This document shows, piece after piece, positions 32,908-41,086 of a DNA stretch of 64,000 nucleotides. The stretch is from Bacteroidota bacterium. GTDB lineage: Bacteria; Bacteroidota; Bacteroidia; B-17B0; Aurantibacillaceae. The notes below the pieces were generated by a model. The model saw only the letters and a program-made list of their open reading frames with translations. It did not search any database and was not told the DNA's origin. A program made the position numbers and the translations under genes. Numbering within the stretch: the first letter of the stretch is position 1; each line of letters begins with the position of its first letter. Where the stretch lies: assembly GCA_019638705.1 (NCBI GenBank), contig JAHBTI010000017.1:1-64000 (forward strand), given 5' to 3'.

Positions 32908-35541
32908 CTATTTCATTTTTTCCAAAATAGAAGCTAAAGTGTTTTTCGTTTCCGAAACGGTTTTTAATTCTTTTTCCGCTTCTGAAATATCCCTATTTTC
33001 TTCTTTGAGGGCTACAAGGACAGCTTTCAAAGCATCTTCTTGTATTTGCCACACGTTTAAAATATCTTTCAAACATTTTTGAGCGGCAAATTTTACAAAC
33101 TTGCTTGCGCCGCGACTTAGCATTTCAATATCATTAGCAGCGAGAATTGCGTTTTCGGGCTTTTCGCAACGTTTCGCCAATTTGCTGTATGCGCTAAAGA
33201 AAGTCATAAACTCAAATCCGTTTAAATATTTTATGCTGTTATGGAAAAACGCAATGTGTTCATCGTTTCCGTTTTCGGCATATAAATTAAAAATCGGGAA
33301 CAACACATCTTTGCCGCTTTCGTTTTCAAAGGCTTTTGCGCGTTGCATTGCCAATTTTACATCGGCTTTGGCAAAAGCTTGCAGGGCTTCGCCGATAATG
33401 GCATAGGATTGTTCGCTCAATGCTTTTTCGTTTAAAGCCATAACATCTGCATCGCCTTTATAATTTTTGTTTAATGCGTTTAGTGCTTTGGCGCGAACAC
33501 GAGTGTGAACATCGTTATTATAAATGCGCATTAAAATTTGTTTCACATTGTCTTTATCGTTTGTCGCTAATTCCAATTTGCTCAAAGCAAAATTTCTCAA
33601 CTGATAAAATTTATCGTGTTGTGCCGCGCTTTTAAATAATGCCAATACACTAATATCCGAAGAAATATGTGTTTCTAAATTTTTCAGAGCTTCCAAGCGG
33701 TCTTCGTATAAAGGCGCGTGCTTGTATTGAACCGCATATTCTGCTTTTGTTTTTTCATATTCCAAATCGCAAAGTAATTGGCGTTCTGCATCAAAATTTA
33801 CTAATTGCGGCGTTGTGGTTTGAATGGTAAATGTTTGTTTTACGTCATCAACTAAAATATGAGTTCGCGTTGCTTTGTCATTCGTGTAAACATCAATTTC
33901 CAAAGGCAACCTATAAAGCGGAACGTTTTTAAAATCCTGTGTTTGCTCAACGGTTAAATACAATTCATTTTTAGTTGTATCAAAGGTTTTGCTCACTTTC
34001 AGTTTCGGACGACCTTTGTTTAAAAACCATTGATTAAAAAACCAGTTCATGTCTTGTCCTGTGATTTCTTCAAACGCCAAACGCAAATCGTGAATTTCCG
34101 CACTTTTGAATTTTTTTGTTTCCAAATAATTTTTCAGCGATGCAAAAAACGCATCATCACCAACGGCTTTGCGCAATATGTGCAACACTTGCCCGCCTTT
34201 GTTGTAGCTGAACCCGTCAAACATATCTTCTTTGTTGTCGTAGTGAAAACGGACTAAATCCACTTCTTTGTTATAACCCAAATAACCTTGTTTGCTTTGC
34301 CAATGGTGATAATCGGCAGCATCGCGCCCATGTTTGTATTCGTACCATAAATATTCTCCGTAGGTGGCAAAACTTTCGTTCAAAGGCAAATTACTCCAAC
34401 TTTCAGCTGTAACAAGGTCGCCAAACCATTGATGAAATAATTCGTGCGCAATTACCGCTTCGCCTTTTTTGCCGTCAATAGTTTCGCGTGTGGTTTGATA
34501 CACCATAAAATCGCCGTGCAAGGTGGCACTTGTGTTTTCCATTGCACCGCTCACAAAATCACGCACCGCAATTTGCGCGTATTTATCCCAAGCATAAGGC
34601 ACGCCCAATTTGTTTGAATAAAATTCAATCATCTCTTTGGTGTCGCCAAAAATGGCTTTTGCGTGTGGTTCGTAATCTTTTTCAACGTAATAAGAAATTT
34701 CTTTTCCGTTCCAAGCCTTGTCGGTTACTTTTTTAAATTCACCAACCGCCATCATCGCCAAATAGGTAGAGTGTGGCTTGTCTTGTTTCCAATAATCGGT
34801 GCGCGTGTTGTCGGCATTTTTCTTTGAAGAAACAAGAATGCCGTTTGACAAGGTGGTGTATTTATCATCAACGGTCATAAAAATTTCCTGTGTCATTTTT
34901 TCGTTGGGACTGTCAATCGTTGGAAACCAAACGCTGCTTGCCTGTGTTTCGCCCTGTGTCCATAGTTGCGGCATTTTGTAAGGATTTTCACCTTTAGGAT
35001 TAATAAAGTACAAACCTTTGTCGCTGTGAATAGCGTTGCTTCCGCCAACACTTTCCAATTCATCGGGTTTGGCAATGTATTCAATCACCACAAAATAATT
35101 TTCTTTTGCGGTAAATGTTTTTCCGAGATTAATTTTCAAACTGTCGTTTTCATATTTGTAAGAAGCGTTTGTTTTGTTGCCTAAATTATTGTTCGCGGCT
35201 TCAAACACGTTCAGCGATTTTATTTCCATACCACGCGCATCTAAATACAACATTTGTGTGGGATAGAAATACGGTTTTAATTGAATGGTGGCTTTTCCGT
35301 TCATGCGCGATTTTTCCCAGTCAAAATTCACTTCTAATTTGGTGTGAATAATATCGTTGCTGCGCGGATTGGAAGCACGGTAAATTTCTTTTTTTACCGT
35401 TTCTTCTTTTGCAGTATCGGCTTGCTGTGTTGAACTTGCAGCAACAATTTCAGAAGATGGTGAAGTTTGATTTTTCTTTTGGCTGTTGCAGGAAAATGTA
35501 ATGGTGGCAACAAACGAGAGCGCGATTAAAATACGAAGCAT
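32908..35541 (-). CDS. M1 family metallopeptidase, lipoprotein
   Basis: 877-aa zinc aminopeptidase of the M1 (aminopeptidase N) family. The signal ends in a lipobox (ITFSC, Cys near 18), so it is anchored in the envelope. The exopeptidase motif GAMEN is near 320, the zinc site HELFHQW near 357 with the downstream Glu in NESFATY. The N-terminal beta domain and C-terminal helical repeats (about 560-860) are present. It trims N-terminal residues from peptides. Its 5' end is divergent from the MORN-repeat gene. Confidence 0.94.
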   Translation of the reverse strand: MLRILIALSFVATITFSCNSQKKNQTSPSSEIVAASSTQQADTAKEETVKKEIYRASNPRSNDIIHTKLEVNFDWEKSRMNGKATIQLKPYFYPTQMLYLDARGMEIKSLNVFEAANNNLGNKTNASYKYENDSLKINLGKTFTAKENYFVVIEYIAKPDELESVGGSNAIHSDKGLYFINPKGENPYKMPQLWTQGETQASSVWFPTIDSPNEKMTQEIFMTVDDKYTTLSNGILVSSKKNADNTRTDYWKQDKPHSTYLAMMAVGEFKKVTDKAWNGKEISYYVEKDYEPHAKAIFGDTKEMIEFYSNKLGVPYAWDKYAQIAVRDFVSGAMENTSATLHGDFMVYQTTRETIDGKKGEAVIAHELFHQWFGDLVTAESWSNLPLNESFATYGEYLWYEYKHGRDAADYHHWQSKQGYLGYNKEVDLVRFHYDNKEDMFDGFSYNKGGQVLHILRKAVGDDAFFASLKNYLETKKFKSAEIHDLRLAFEEITGQDMNWFFNQWFLNKGRPKLKVSKTFDTTKNELYLTVEQTQDFKNVPLYRLPLEIDVYTNDKATRTHILVDDVKQTFTIQTTTPQLVNFDAERQLLCDLEYEKTKAEYAVQYKHAPLYEDRLEALKNLETHISSDISVLALFKSAAQHDKFYQLRNFALSKLELATNDKDNVKQILMRIYNNDVHTRVRAKALNALNKNYKGDADVMALNEKALSEQSYAIIGEALQAFAKADVKLAMQRAKAFENESGKDVLFPIFNLYAENGNDEHIAFFHNSIKYLNGFEFMTFFSAYSKLAKRCEKPENAILAANDIEMLSRGASKFVKFAAQKCLKDILNVWQIQEDALKAVLVALKEENRDISEAEKELKTVSETKNTLASILEKMK

Positions 35542-35663
35542 GATAAAAAATTTAATTCCGCAAAAGTGAAATTTATTTAGTGAACGGCAAAATTAACCGC
35601 AGAGGCAAAAAGTTTTGTTTTGCTTACATTTATACGTTATTAAAATCAATTACACCTGACAGC

Positions 35664-36995
35664 ATGAAACCGATTATTGTCTTTTTATTTTTTTGCCTTG
35701 CCAACCTGACTATAAATGCACAGCATAAAACAACGTATTACAGTAACGGTAATGTAAAAGAAACAGGAAGAAAAAAACTGTTTAAGAACCGCGAAAAAAC
35801 AGGGGAATGGAAATACTATTACGAAAACGGACAACTGAAAGCGATTGGGAACTATGAAAAAAACAGGCGGACAGGGGAATGGAAATATTATAATCCTAAC
35901 AGAGAATTAATTTTTATAGCGAACTATGACAATGGTAAGGAACGGAATTATTATCATTTTTATTACCATGAGTACAGGGCGCGAAATTATTATGACTATG
36001 ATGAGGAATTAAAAGCAATTGAAGAATATGACAATGAGCTGCTGACAGGGGAATTAAACATTTATTTCAGCAAAGAGGAAACCATCTATTTCAAAAGCGA
36101 GGCATTAAGAGAAGTTGGTGCTGTTGAAAACACGCAACGGACAGGCGAATGGAAATTTTATTGGAGCGAAGGACACTTACAAGAAATTGGAAGCTATAAA
36201 AACAACAAGCGAACAGGTGAATGGAAACGTTATCATTACAAGGGAACATTAGCCCTGCATACAAATTATGAAAATGGACAACTGACAGGCGAGTTAAAAT
36301 CTTATTACGAAGACGGGCAGCTATGGAACATTGGCAACTATGAAAATGACAAGAAAACAGGCGAATGGAAAACCTATCACCCACACGGGCAGTTATTAGA
36401 AATCGGAAAATACGAAGACGGATTTAAAATAGGTGAATGGAAAAGCTATTTTCATCAAAGCAACCAAATTTCTGAAATTGGAACTTATGAAAGTAAAGAA
36501 CAACGAACAGGCGAGTGGAAACGCTATCATACCAACGGAAAATTAAAAGAAATAGGAAACTATGAAAACGGATTGGGTACAGGCGAATGGAAATACTATT
36601 ATGAAAACGGACAATTATTGCAGGTTATAGAAAGGAAAAACAGACGTTGGACAGGAGAAAATAAACGGTATTACGAAAACGGACAATTAATGGAAATTGG
36701 AGAATACAAAGACGGAGATAAAATTGGTGAATGGAAAACGTATTACGAAAACGGACAGTTAATGCGAATTGGAAATTACAGCGGCGGGGAAGATGGAGAA
36801 TGGAAGGTTTATCATCAAAACGGACAATTAAAAGAAATAAGAAAATATATAAATGGAGAAAAAACAGGTGAATGGAAACTATATGATGAAAAGGGACAAT
36901 TAATAAACATCACAGACCATAATTATATCAGACCTGACATTTACTATTATCAACGCGAAGAGCAGCGACATGAAATTAAACGTGTTCCCAAATGA
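35664..36995 (+). CDS. MORN-2/YwqK-like repeat protein
   Basis: About 443 aa from ATG 35664, where a signal peptide begins (FLFFCLANLTINAQ); the in-frame start at 35580 would bury it. The mature protein is about 17 repeats of roughly 23 residues with the core YYENGQL.EIGNYENG..TGEWK, the MORN_2 repeat annotated in YwqK-type proteins. These form an elongated beta sheet. It is secreted; the ligand is unknown. Repeats at the nucleotide level are diverged, so the array is old. Confidence 0.82.
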   Translation: MKPIIVFLFFCLANLTINAQHKTTYYSNGNVKETGRKKLFKNREKTGEWKYYYENGQLKAIGNYEKNRRTGEWKYYNPNRELIFIANYDNGKERNYYHFYYHEYRARNYYDYDEELKAIEEYDNELLTGELNIYFSKEETIYFKSEALREVGAVENTQRTGEWKFYWSEGHLQEIGSYKNNKRTGEWKRYHYKGTLALHTNYENGQLTGELKSYYEDGQLWNIGNYENDKKTGEWKTYHPHGQLLEIGKYEDGFKIGEWKSYFHQSNQISEIGTYESKEQRTGEWKRYHTNGKLKEIGNYENGLGTGEWKYYYENGQLLQVIERKNRRWTGENKRYYENGQLMEIGEYKDGDKIGEWKTYYENGQLMRIGNYSGGEDGEWKVYHQNGQLKEIRKYINGEKTGEWKLYDEKGQLINITDHNYIRPDIYYYQREEQRHEIKRVPK

Positions 36996-37053
36996 TAAAC
37001 TGGCAAAAAATTCAAAACTCTCAACTTTCATCTTTAAACTTTCAACTAAATAC

Positions 37054-37061
37054 TATCTTTG
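37054..37061 (+). promoter_or_regulatory. -7 element for prfB
   Basis: TATCTTTG fits TAnnTTTG and ends 7 bp before the prfB ATG at 37069, implying a very short leader. Confidence 0.5.
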
Positions 37062-37068
37062 CGCCCTT

Positions 37069-38161
37069 ATGTTTACAACCGAACAATTAAAAGATTTGAA
37101 CGACCGTTGCCTCGCGTTAAGGGGGTTTCTTTGACTACGACCGCAAGAAACACGATTTAGAATTATTAGAAGAAAAAACGCTTGACCCCAATTTTTGGAA
37201 CGAGCCAAAGCAAGCGGAAAAAACACTCAACGAAGTAAAGCAAATTAAAACTTGGACTACCGCTTACGAAGAACTATCGCGGCAGGCAGATGATTTGAAT
37301 ACTTTGTACGATTTCTACAAAAGCGGCGATGCCACAGAAGAAGAAACCAACGCAGAGTTTAATACTACGCTGAAACGCTTGGAAGATGTTGAGTTTAAAA
37401 ATATGCTTCGCAGCGATGAAGACAAATTGAATTGCGTGCTGCAAATCAATTCAGGAGCAGGCGGAACAGAAAGCTGCGATTGGGCAAGTATGCTCATGCG
37501 TATGTATTTGATGTGGGCAGAAAAGCAAGGCTTTAAAGTCCGCGAGTTAGATTACAATGCGGGCGATGTGGCGGGAATAAAATCTGTGTCATTGGAAATT
37601 GAAGGTGAATTTGCTTACGGTTTTTTGAAAGGCGAAAATGGCGTTCACCGCTTGGTGCGGATAAGTCCCTTTGATGCGAACGCCAAGCGGCACACGAGTT
37701 TTGCTTCCGTGTATGTTTATCCGATTGTGGACGATTCTATTGAAATTGAAATCAAACCTGCGGACATTGAAGTAACCACCTCGCGCAGCGGCGGCGCAGG
37801 CGGACAAAACGTGAACAAGGTGGAAACCAAAATTCAGATGTTGCACAAGCCAACGGGAATTGTGGTGGTGTGTCAGATAGAACGCTCGCAGCACGGCAAC
37901 CGCGAACGTGCGATGCAAATGTTGCGCTCACAATTATATGAGTTGGAATTGCGCAAACGCAACGAAGCAAAGAACGCGATTGAAGACGGCAAAATGAAAA
38001 TTGAATGGGGTTCGCAAATTCGCAGTTATGTGTTGCACCCCTACAAAATGGTAAACGACCACCGCACCGAATTAAAAATTACCAACGCCGAAGCCGTGCT
38101 GGACGGCGATTTGGACGAATTAATTAAAACGTGGCTAATGGCTTTGGGAGGGAAGAAATAA
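37069..38161 (+). CDS. prfB: peptide chain release factor 2, programmed +1 frameshift
   Basis: RF2 recognises UGA and UAA and triggers peptide release. The first frame runs from ATG 37069 for 21 codons to TGA at 37132. The ribosome shifts +1 on CTT (37129-37131) and continues from GAC at 37133, giving 363 aa. The SPF anticodon-like tripeptide ([10 protein letters not shown]) and the catalytic GGQ loop ([19 protein letters not shown]) are present. Gene finders that ignore the shift start at an internal ATG (37295). The 3' neighbours are a toxin-antitoxin module and rsmA. Confidence 0.96.
37120..37135 (+). promoter_or_regulatory. RF2 autoregulatory frameshift site
   Basis: AGGGGG (internal Shine-Dalgarno), TTT, the slippery CTT, then TGA followed by C. 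This is the classical prfB layout in which slow UGA reading by scarce RF2 promotes the +1 shift. Confidence 0.95.
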
Positions 38162-38213
38162 ATTTTGTTCCGTTTTTATATTTTCAGTAATTTCACTTAA
38201 AAGAATTATAAAG

Positions 38214-38459
38214 ATGAAGTCTTCGAGTTTACAATTAAGAAAAATTAGTCTTATTGAATTTTTGTTGGGAATTCAAGATGAAAAAGTTTTTGACAAAGTG
38301 GAATCAACTATTCATAAAAGTTTGAAAGCAGTAAAACCTATTGATATTGTTTTTACAAAAGAAGAATTGGTTGAACGTGCGGAATTTTCAAACAATCAAA
38401 TCAAAAAAGGACACGTACTAAATCAAAAAGAATTGGAAACTCAATCAAAAAAATGGTAA
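38214..38459 (+). CDS. probable antitoxin of a RelE/ParE module
   Basis: 81-aa protein with no strong family signal. It is helical and charged, ending KGHVLNQKELETQSKKW, which resembles the region of antitoxins that wraps its toxin. It ends 4 bp before the toxin gene. The call rests mainly on size and position. Confidence 0.65.
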   Translation: MKSSSLQLRKISLIEFLLGIQDEKVFDKVESTIHKSLKAVKPIDIVFTKEELVERAEFSNNQIKKGHVLNQKELETQSKKW

Positions 38460-38463
38460 TTGA

Positions 38464-38775
38464 ATGAGGCAAGTTATTTGGACTAATTTTGCAATTTCCG
38501 AGTTGAAAAACATCTTCTTGTATTACCGTATGGTTGCGGGAGACAAGGTTGCCAACAAAATCAAAAAATCAATATTTGATGCTACTAAACCGTTAGTTCA
38601 ACACCCTTTTATTGGTGCAGTTGAAGAAAATCTGACAGACTTAAAACAAGGACATCGTTATCTTGTTTCAGGTAATTACAAAATCATATATAAAATGGTA
38701 GATAATGATATTTACGTTACCGATGTTTTTGATTGCAGGCAAAATCCAACCAAAATGAAACTACGCGAATTGTAA
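38464..38775 (+). CDS. RelE/ParE family toxin
   Basis: 103 aa with the RelE/ParE core: WTNFAISELKNIFLYYR, the basic strand HPFIGAVEENL, and YLVSGNYKIIYKMVDNDIYV followed by DVFDCRQNPTKM. Members are mRNA interferases or gyrase poisons; which one cannot be told. Its TAA shares an A with the rsmA start codon (TAATG), so the toxin gene is translationally coupled to rsmA. Confidence 0.87.
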   Translation: MRQVIWTNFAISELKNIFLYYRMVAGDKVANKIKKSIFDATKPLVQHPFIGAVEENLTDLKQGHRYLVSGNYKIIYKMVDNDIYVTDVFDCRQNPTKMKLREL

Positions 38776-39557
38776 TGAAACACCAAGTAACAGCAAAAAA
38801 ACATTTGGGGCAACATTTTTTGAACGATGAAAACATTGCAAAAAATATTGTGAACGCTTTGCTTGAAAAAGACAAAGCCACGCCGATTATTGAAATTGGT
38901 GCGGGAACAGGCGTGCTCACACAATTTTTGATTAATGATGTTGAGAAATTTTTTGCTTTAGATGTGGACGAAGAATCGGTTGCGTTTTTAAAAAACAAAT
39001 ATCCCGACAAAGCAGAAAAAATTTTATTCTCTGATTTTTTGGAAACGGATTTGGAAAAATTAGCGGGAAATAAATTTAATGTTATCGGTAATTTTCCTTA
39101 CAACATTTCCAGTCAAATTATGTTTAAGGTGTTGGAGCATAAAGAAAATGTAAATGTTGTTGTGGGTATGTTTCAAAAAGAAGTGGCGCAGCGTTTGGCA
39201 GAAAAACCCGGCACAAAAACCTACGGCATTTTAAGCGTGTTGCTGCAAGCCTTTTACGACATTGAGTATTTATTTACCGTAAACGAAAATGTGTTTACGC
39301 CACCGCCAAAAGTAAAGAGTGCGGTTATTCGTCTTTCGCGCAACGGCGTAAAAAAATTAGATTGTGATGAAATTCTTTTTAAACAAGTGGTGAAAACTGC
39401 ATTTAATCAACGCCGTAAAACCATTCGCAATTCCATTCGCTCTTTGTTTAATAACAACGAAATCCGTTTTCCTTTATTGGACAAACGCCCCGAACAATTA
39501 TCGGTAGCGCAGTTTGTAGAATTGACACAGTTTGTGGATGGAAATTCTAAAAACTAA
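38775..39557 (+). CDS. rsmA: 16S rRNA (adenine1518/1519-N6)-dimethyltransferase
   Basis: 260-aa RsmA/KsgA, which dimethylates two adjacent adenines in helix 45 of 16S rRNA during 30S maturation. The start ATG 38775 gives the usual N-terminus (KKHLGQHFLNDENIAKNIV). SAM motif EIGAGTGVL is near 38 and the catalytic NFPY motif (IGNFPYNIS) near 104. Length is normal. It directly overlaps the toxin stop codon upstream. Confidence 0.96.
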   Translation: MKHQVTAKKHLGQHFLNDENIAKNIVNALLEKDKATPIIEIGAGTGVLTQFLINDVEKFFALDVDEESVAFLKNKYPDKAEKILFSDFLETDLEKLAGNKFNVIGNFPYNISSQIMFKVLEHKENVNVVVGMFQKEVAQRLAEKPGTKTYGILSVLLQAFYDIEYLFTVNENVFTPPPKVKSAVIRLSRNGVKKLDCDEILFKQVVKTAFNQRRKTIRNSIRSLFNNNEIRFPLLDKRPEQLSVAQFVELTQFVDGNSKN

Positions 39558-39652
39558 ATTCTAAAGAAAATTATTTGCTGTTGTTTTTTATTTCAAAAAA
39601 CGGATAGAGGTATTATGCAATAAAAAAACTCTTTCTGCGTTTTCTTTGATAA

Positions 39653-40435
39653 ATGCTTAAACGATTATTCAAATATTTTTCAAACCCGATAAGACTTGCC
39701 GTATTAAACGGAGTTTTAATTGCCTTAATGATTTTAAGCAATATTTGTTTTCAAGCCTTTTGTATTCCTACAACTTGGGCAATGATAGTATTGACAATTT
39801 GTTTTGTAAACGCAATTATTTCGCCAATCATTTCAAAAAATAAACGGCTCGTTCCGTTTACAGGTTTTATAAATGGAATCTCATTATTTGTTTTTGTTTA
39901 TTGCATTATTTTCACAGAAGTAATTCCTGTTTTGGGTATATTACTATTAATTGTTCCGCTGTTTGGTTGGGTAATAAATATGCCGTATTTTTTTGTTGCT
40001 CAAATAGTGTGGAATAATTTAATTAAGCCTGTTTCTAATGTTGTAAGGTATTCGTTTTTGTTGGCGGTTTTCGTTTGTACCTTGATTACTTTTTATGTAG
40101 GATATGAATACAAAAAAGCAATTGCTTCCATAGAATTATGTAAGCAAAGCAATTACACGCAACTTGAAAAAAATTTTATGACAGAAAAAATTCTTGGTAT
40201 GCACTTTATTTATCACACAAGAATTTGTATTTATGACGGTTGGAGACCACCTAAACATGAGCCTGCTTTAGTGGTCGGATTGTGGTTCACTAATTGGAAA
40301 GACCCATTAGACATTGACCTTAAAACTCGGCTTGAACTTTATAAAAAGTTTTTCCCTGAAAGAACGTATAAGTTTGAATGTAGTTGCGCAATTGGATATA
40401 GTAAGAATTATCACAATGATAATTTGTGGAAATAA
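39653..40435 (+). CDS. integral membrane protein of unknown function
   Basis: 260 aa. Five hydrophobic segments occupy the first 155 residues (for example LNGVLIALMILSNICFQAF and SFLLAVFVCTLITFYVGY). A soluble C-terminal domain of about 100 residues (YHTRICIYDGWRPPKHEP ... FKFECSCAIGYSKN) follows. No family is recognised. Confidence 0.6.
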   Translation: MLKRLFKYFSNPIRLAVLNGVLIALMILSNICFQAFCIPTTWAMIVLTICFVNAIISPIISKNKRLVPFTGFINGISLFVFVYCIIFTEVIPVLGILLLIVPLFGWVINMPYFFVAQIVWNNLIKPVSNVVRYSFLLAVFVCTLITFYVGYEYKKAIASIELCKQSNYTQLEKNFMTEKILGMHFIYHTRICIYDGWRPPKHEPALVVGLWFTNWKDPLDIDLKTRLELYKKFFPERTYKFECSCAIGYSKNYHNDNLWK

Positions 40436-40469
40436 AATCAAACTATTCCAAAAATACCTTTTTCTTCAT

Positions 40470-40516
40470 TTGCTACAAATTATGGCAAGACTTTGTTTAA
40501 TAAGGTTTTAGTTTTG
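40470..40516 (+). promoter_or_regulatory. ORF6N-type promoter with dyad
   Basis: The dyad TTGC-N11-GCAA at 40470-40488 and -7 box TAGTTTTG at 40509-40516 have the same 39-bp spacing as the copies at 30076 and 31013, although the surrounding bases differ. The ATG at 40524 is 7 bp after the -7 box. Confidence 0.7.
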
Positions 40517-40523
40517 TAGTATC

Positions 40524-41048
40524 ATGCAAATACAAAACATACATTCAAAAATTTATGAAGTGCGCGGGCAAAAAGTAATGCTTGACTTTGACCTTGCGGA
40601 ACTTTACGAAGTGGAAACACGGGTTTTAAATCAAGCCGTAAAACGAAACATTGATATTTTTCCCGAAGATTTTATGTTTCAACTTAGCCCAAAAGAATGG
40701 GAAATGAACTCATCACAAATTGTGATGAGTTCTAAAAAACACAGAGGCAGCGCGTATTTGCCGCTTGCTTTTACCGAACACGGCGTTACCATGCTTGCCA
40801 ATGTTTTGAAAAGTAAAAAAGCGAGGCAAACGAGCATTGCCATAGTAAGAGCATTTATTGCGCTTAAACAATTTGCGTTGAATTACAAGGAAATTGCCGA
40901 GAAACTGCACGAGCTTGAAAGCAAATACAACACGCATTTTAAAGATGTGCAGCAAGCTTTGGATTATTTGCTGAAAAAAGACAAACAAAAAGTGCAACAG
41001 GAAATTGTGCAAACAGAAAGAGAACGCATCGGCTACAAAAACAAGTAA
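40524..41048 (+). CDS. ORF6N-domain DNA-binding protein
   Basis: 174 aa. The ORF6N domain spans about residues 5-110 (EVRGQKVMLDFDLAELYEVE, RNIDIFPEDFMFQLSPKEWE, LAFTEHGVTMLANVLKSKKA). A helical, coiled-coil-prone tail (115-170) follows. It is a paralogue of the genes at 31083 and 19855. A perfect 27-bp palindrome in codons 61-70 encodes part of MNSSQIVMSS. It stands alone, with unrelated neighbours. Confidence 0.88.
   Translation: MQIQNIHSKIYEVRGQKVMLDFDLAELYEVETRVLNQAVKRNIDIFPEDFMFQLSPKEWEMNSSQIVMSSKKHRGSAYLPLAFTEHGVTMLANVLKSKKARQTSIAIVRAFIALKQFALNYKEIAEKLHELESKYNTHFKDVQQALDYLLKKDKQKVQQEIVQTERERIGYKNK
40706..40732. promoter_or_regulatory. perfect 27-bp palindrome inside the ORF6N gene
   Basis: GAACTCATCACAA-A-TTGTGATGAGTTC, 13+1+13 bp with no mismatch. 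The axis (40719) is the first base of the Ile codon after TCA CAA. Compared with 31285-31307, the Ser codon changes TCG to TCA while the Ala/Val codon changes GCG to GTG, which keeps the symmetry. Confidence 0.88.
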
Positions 41049-41086
41049 TTTTCGCTTTTGCCGACTTCACAATAAATATTACTTTC

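Noticed and set aside
37295-38161. prfB as a truncated pseudogene starting at an internal ATG
   Set aside because: The upstream 21 codons and the canonical RF2 frameshift site are intact, so the gene is full length.
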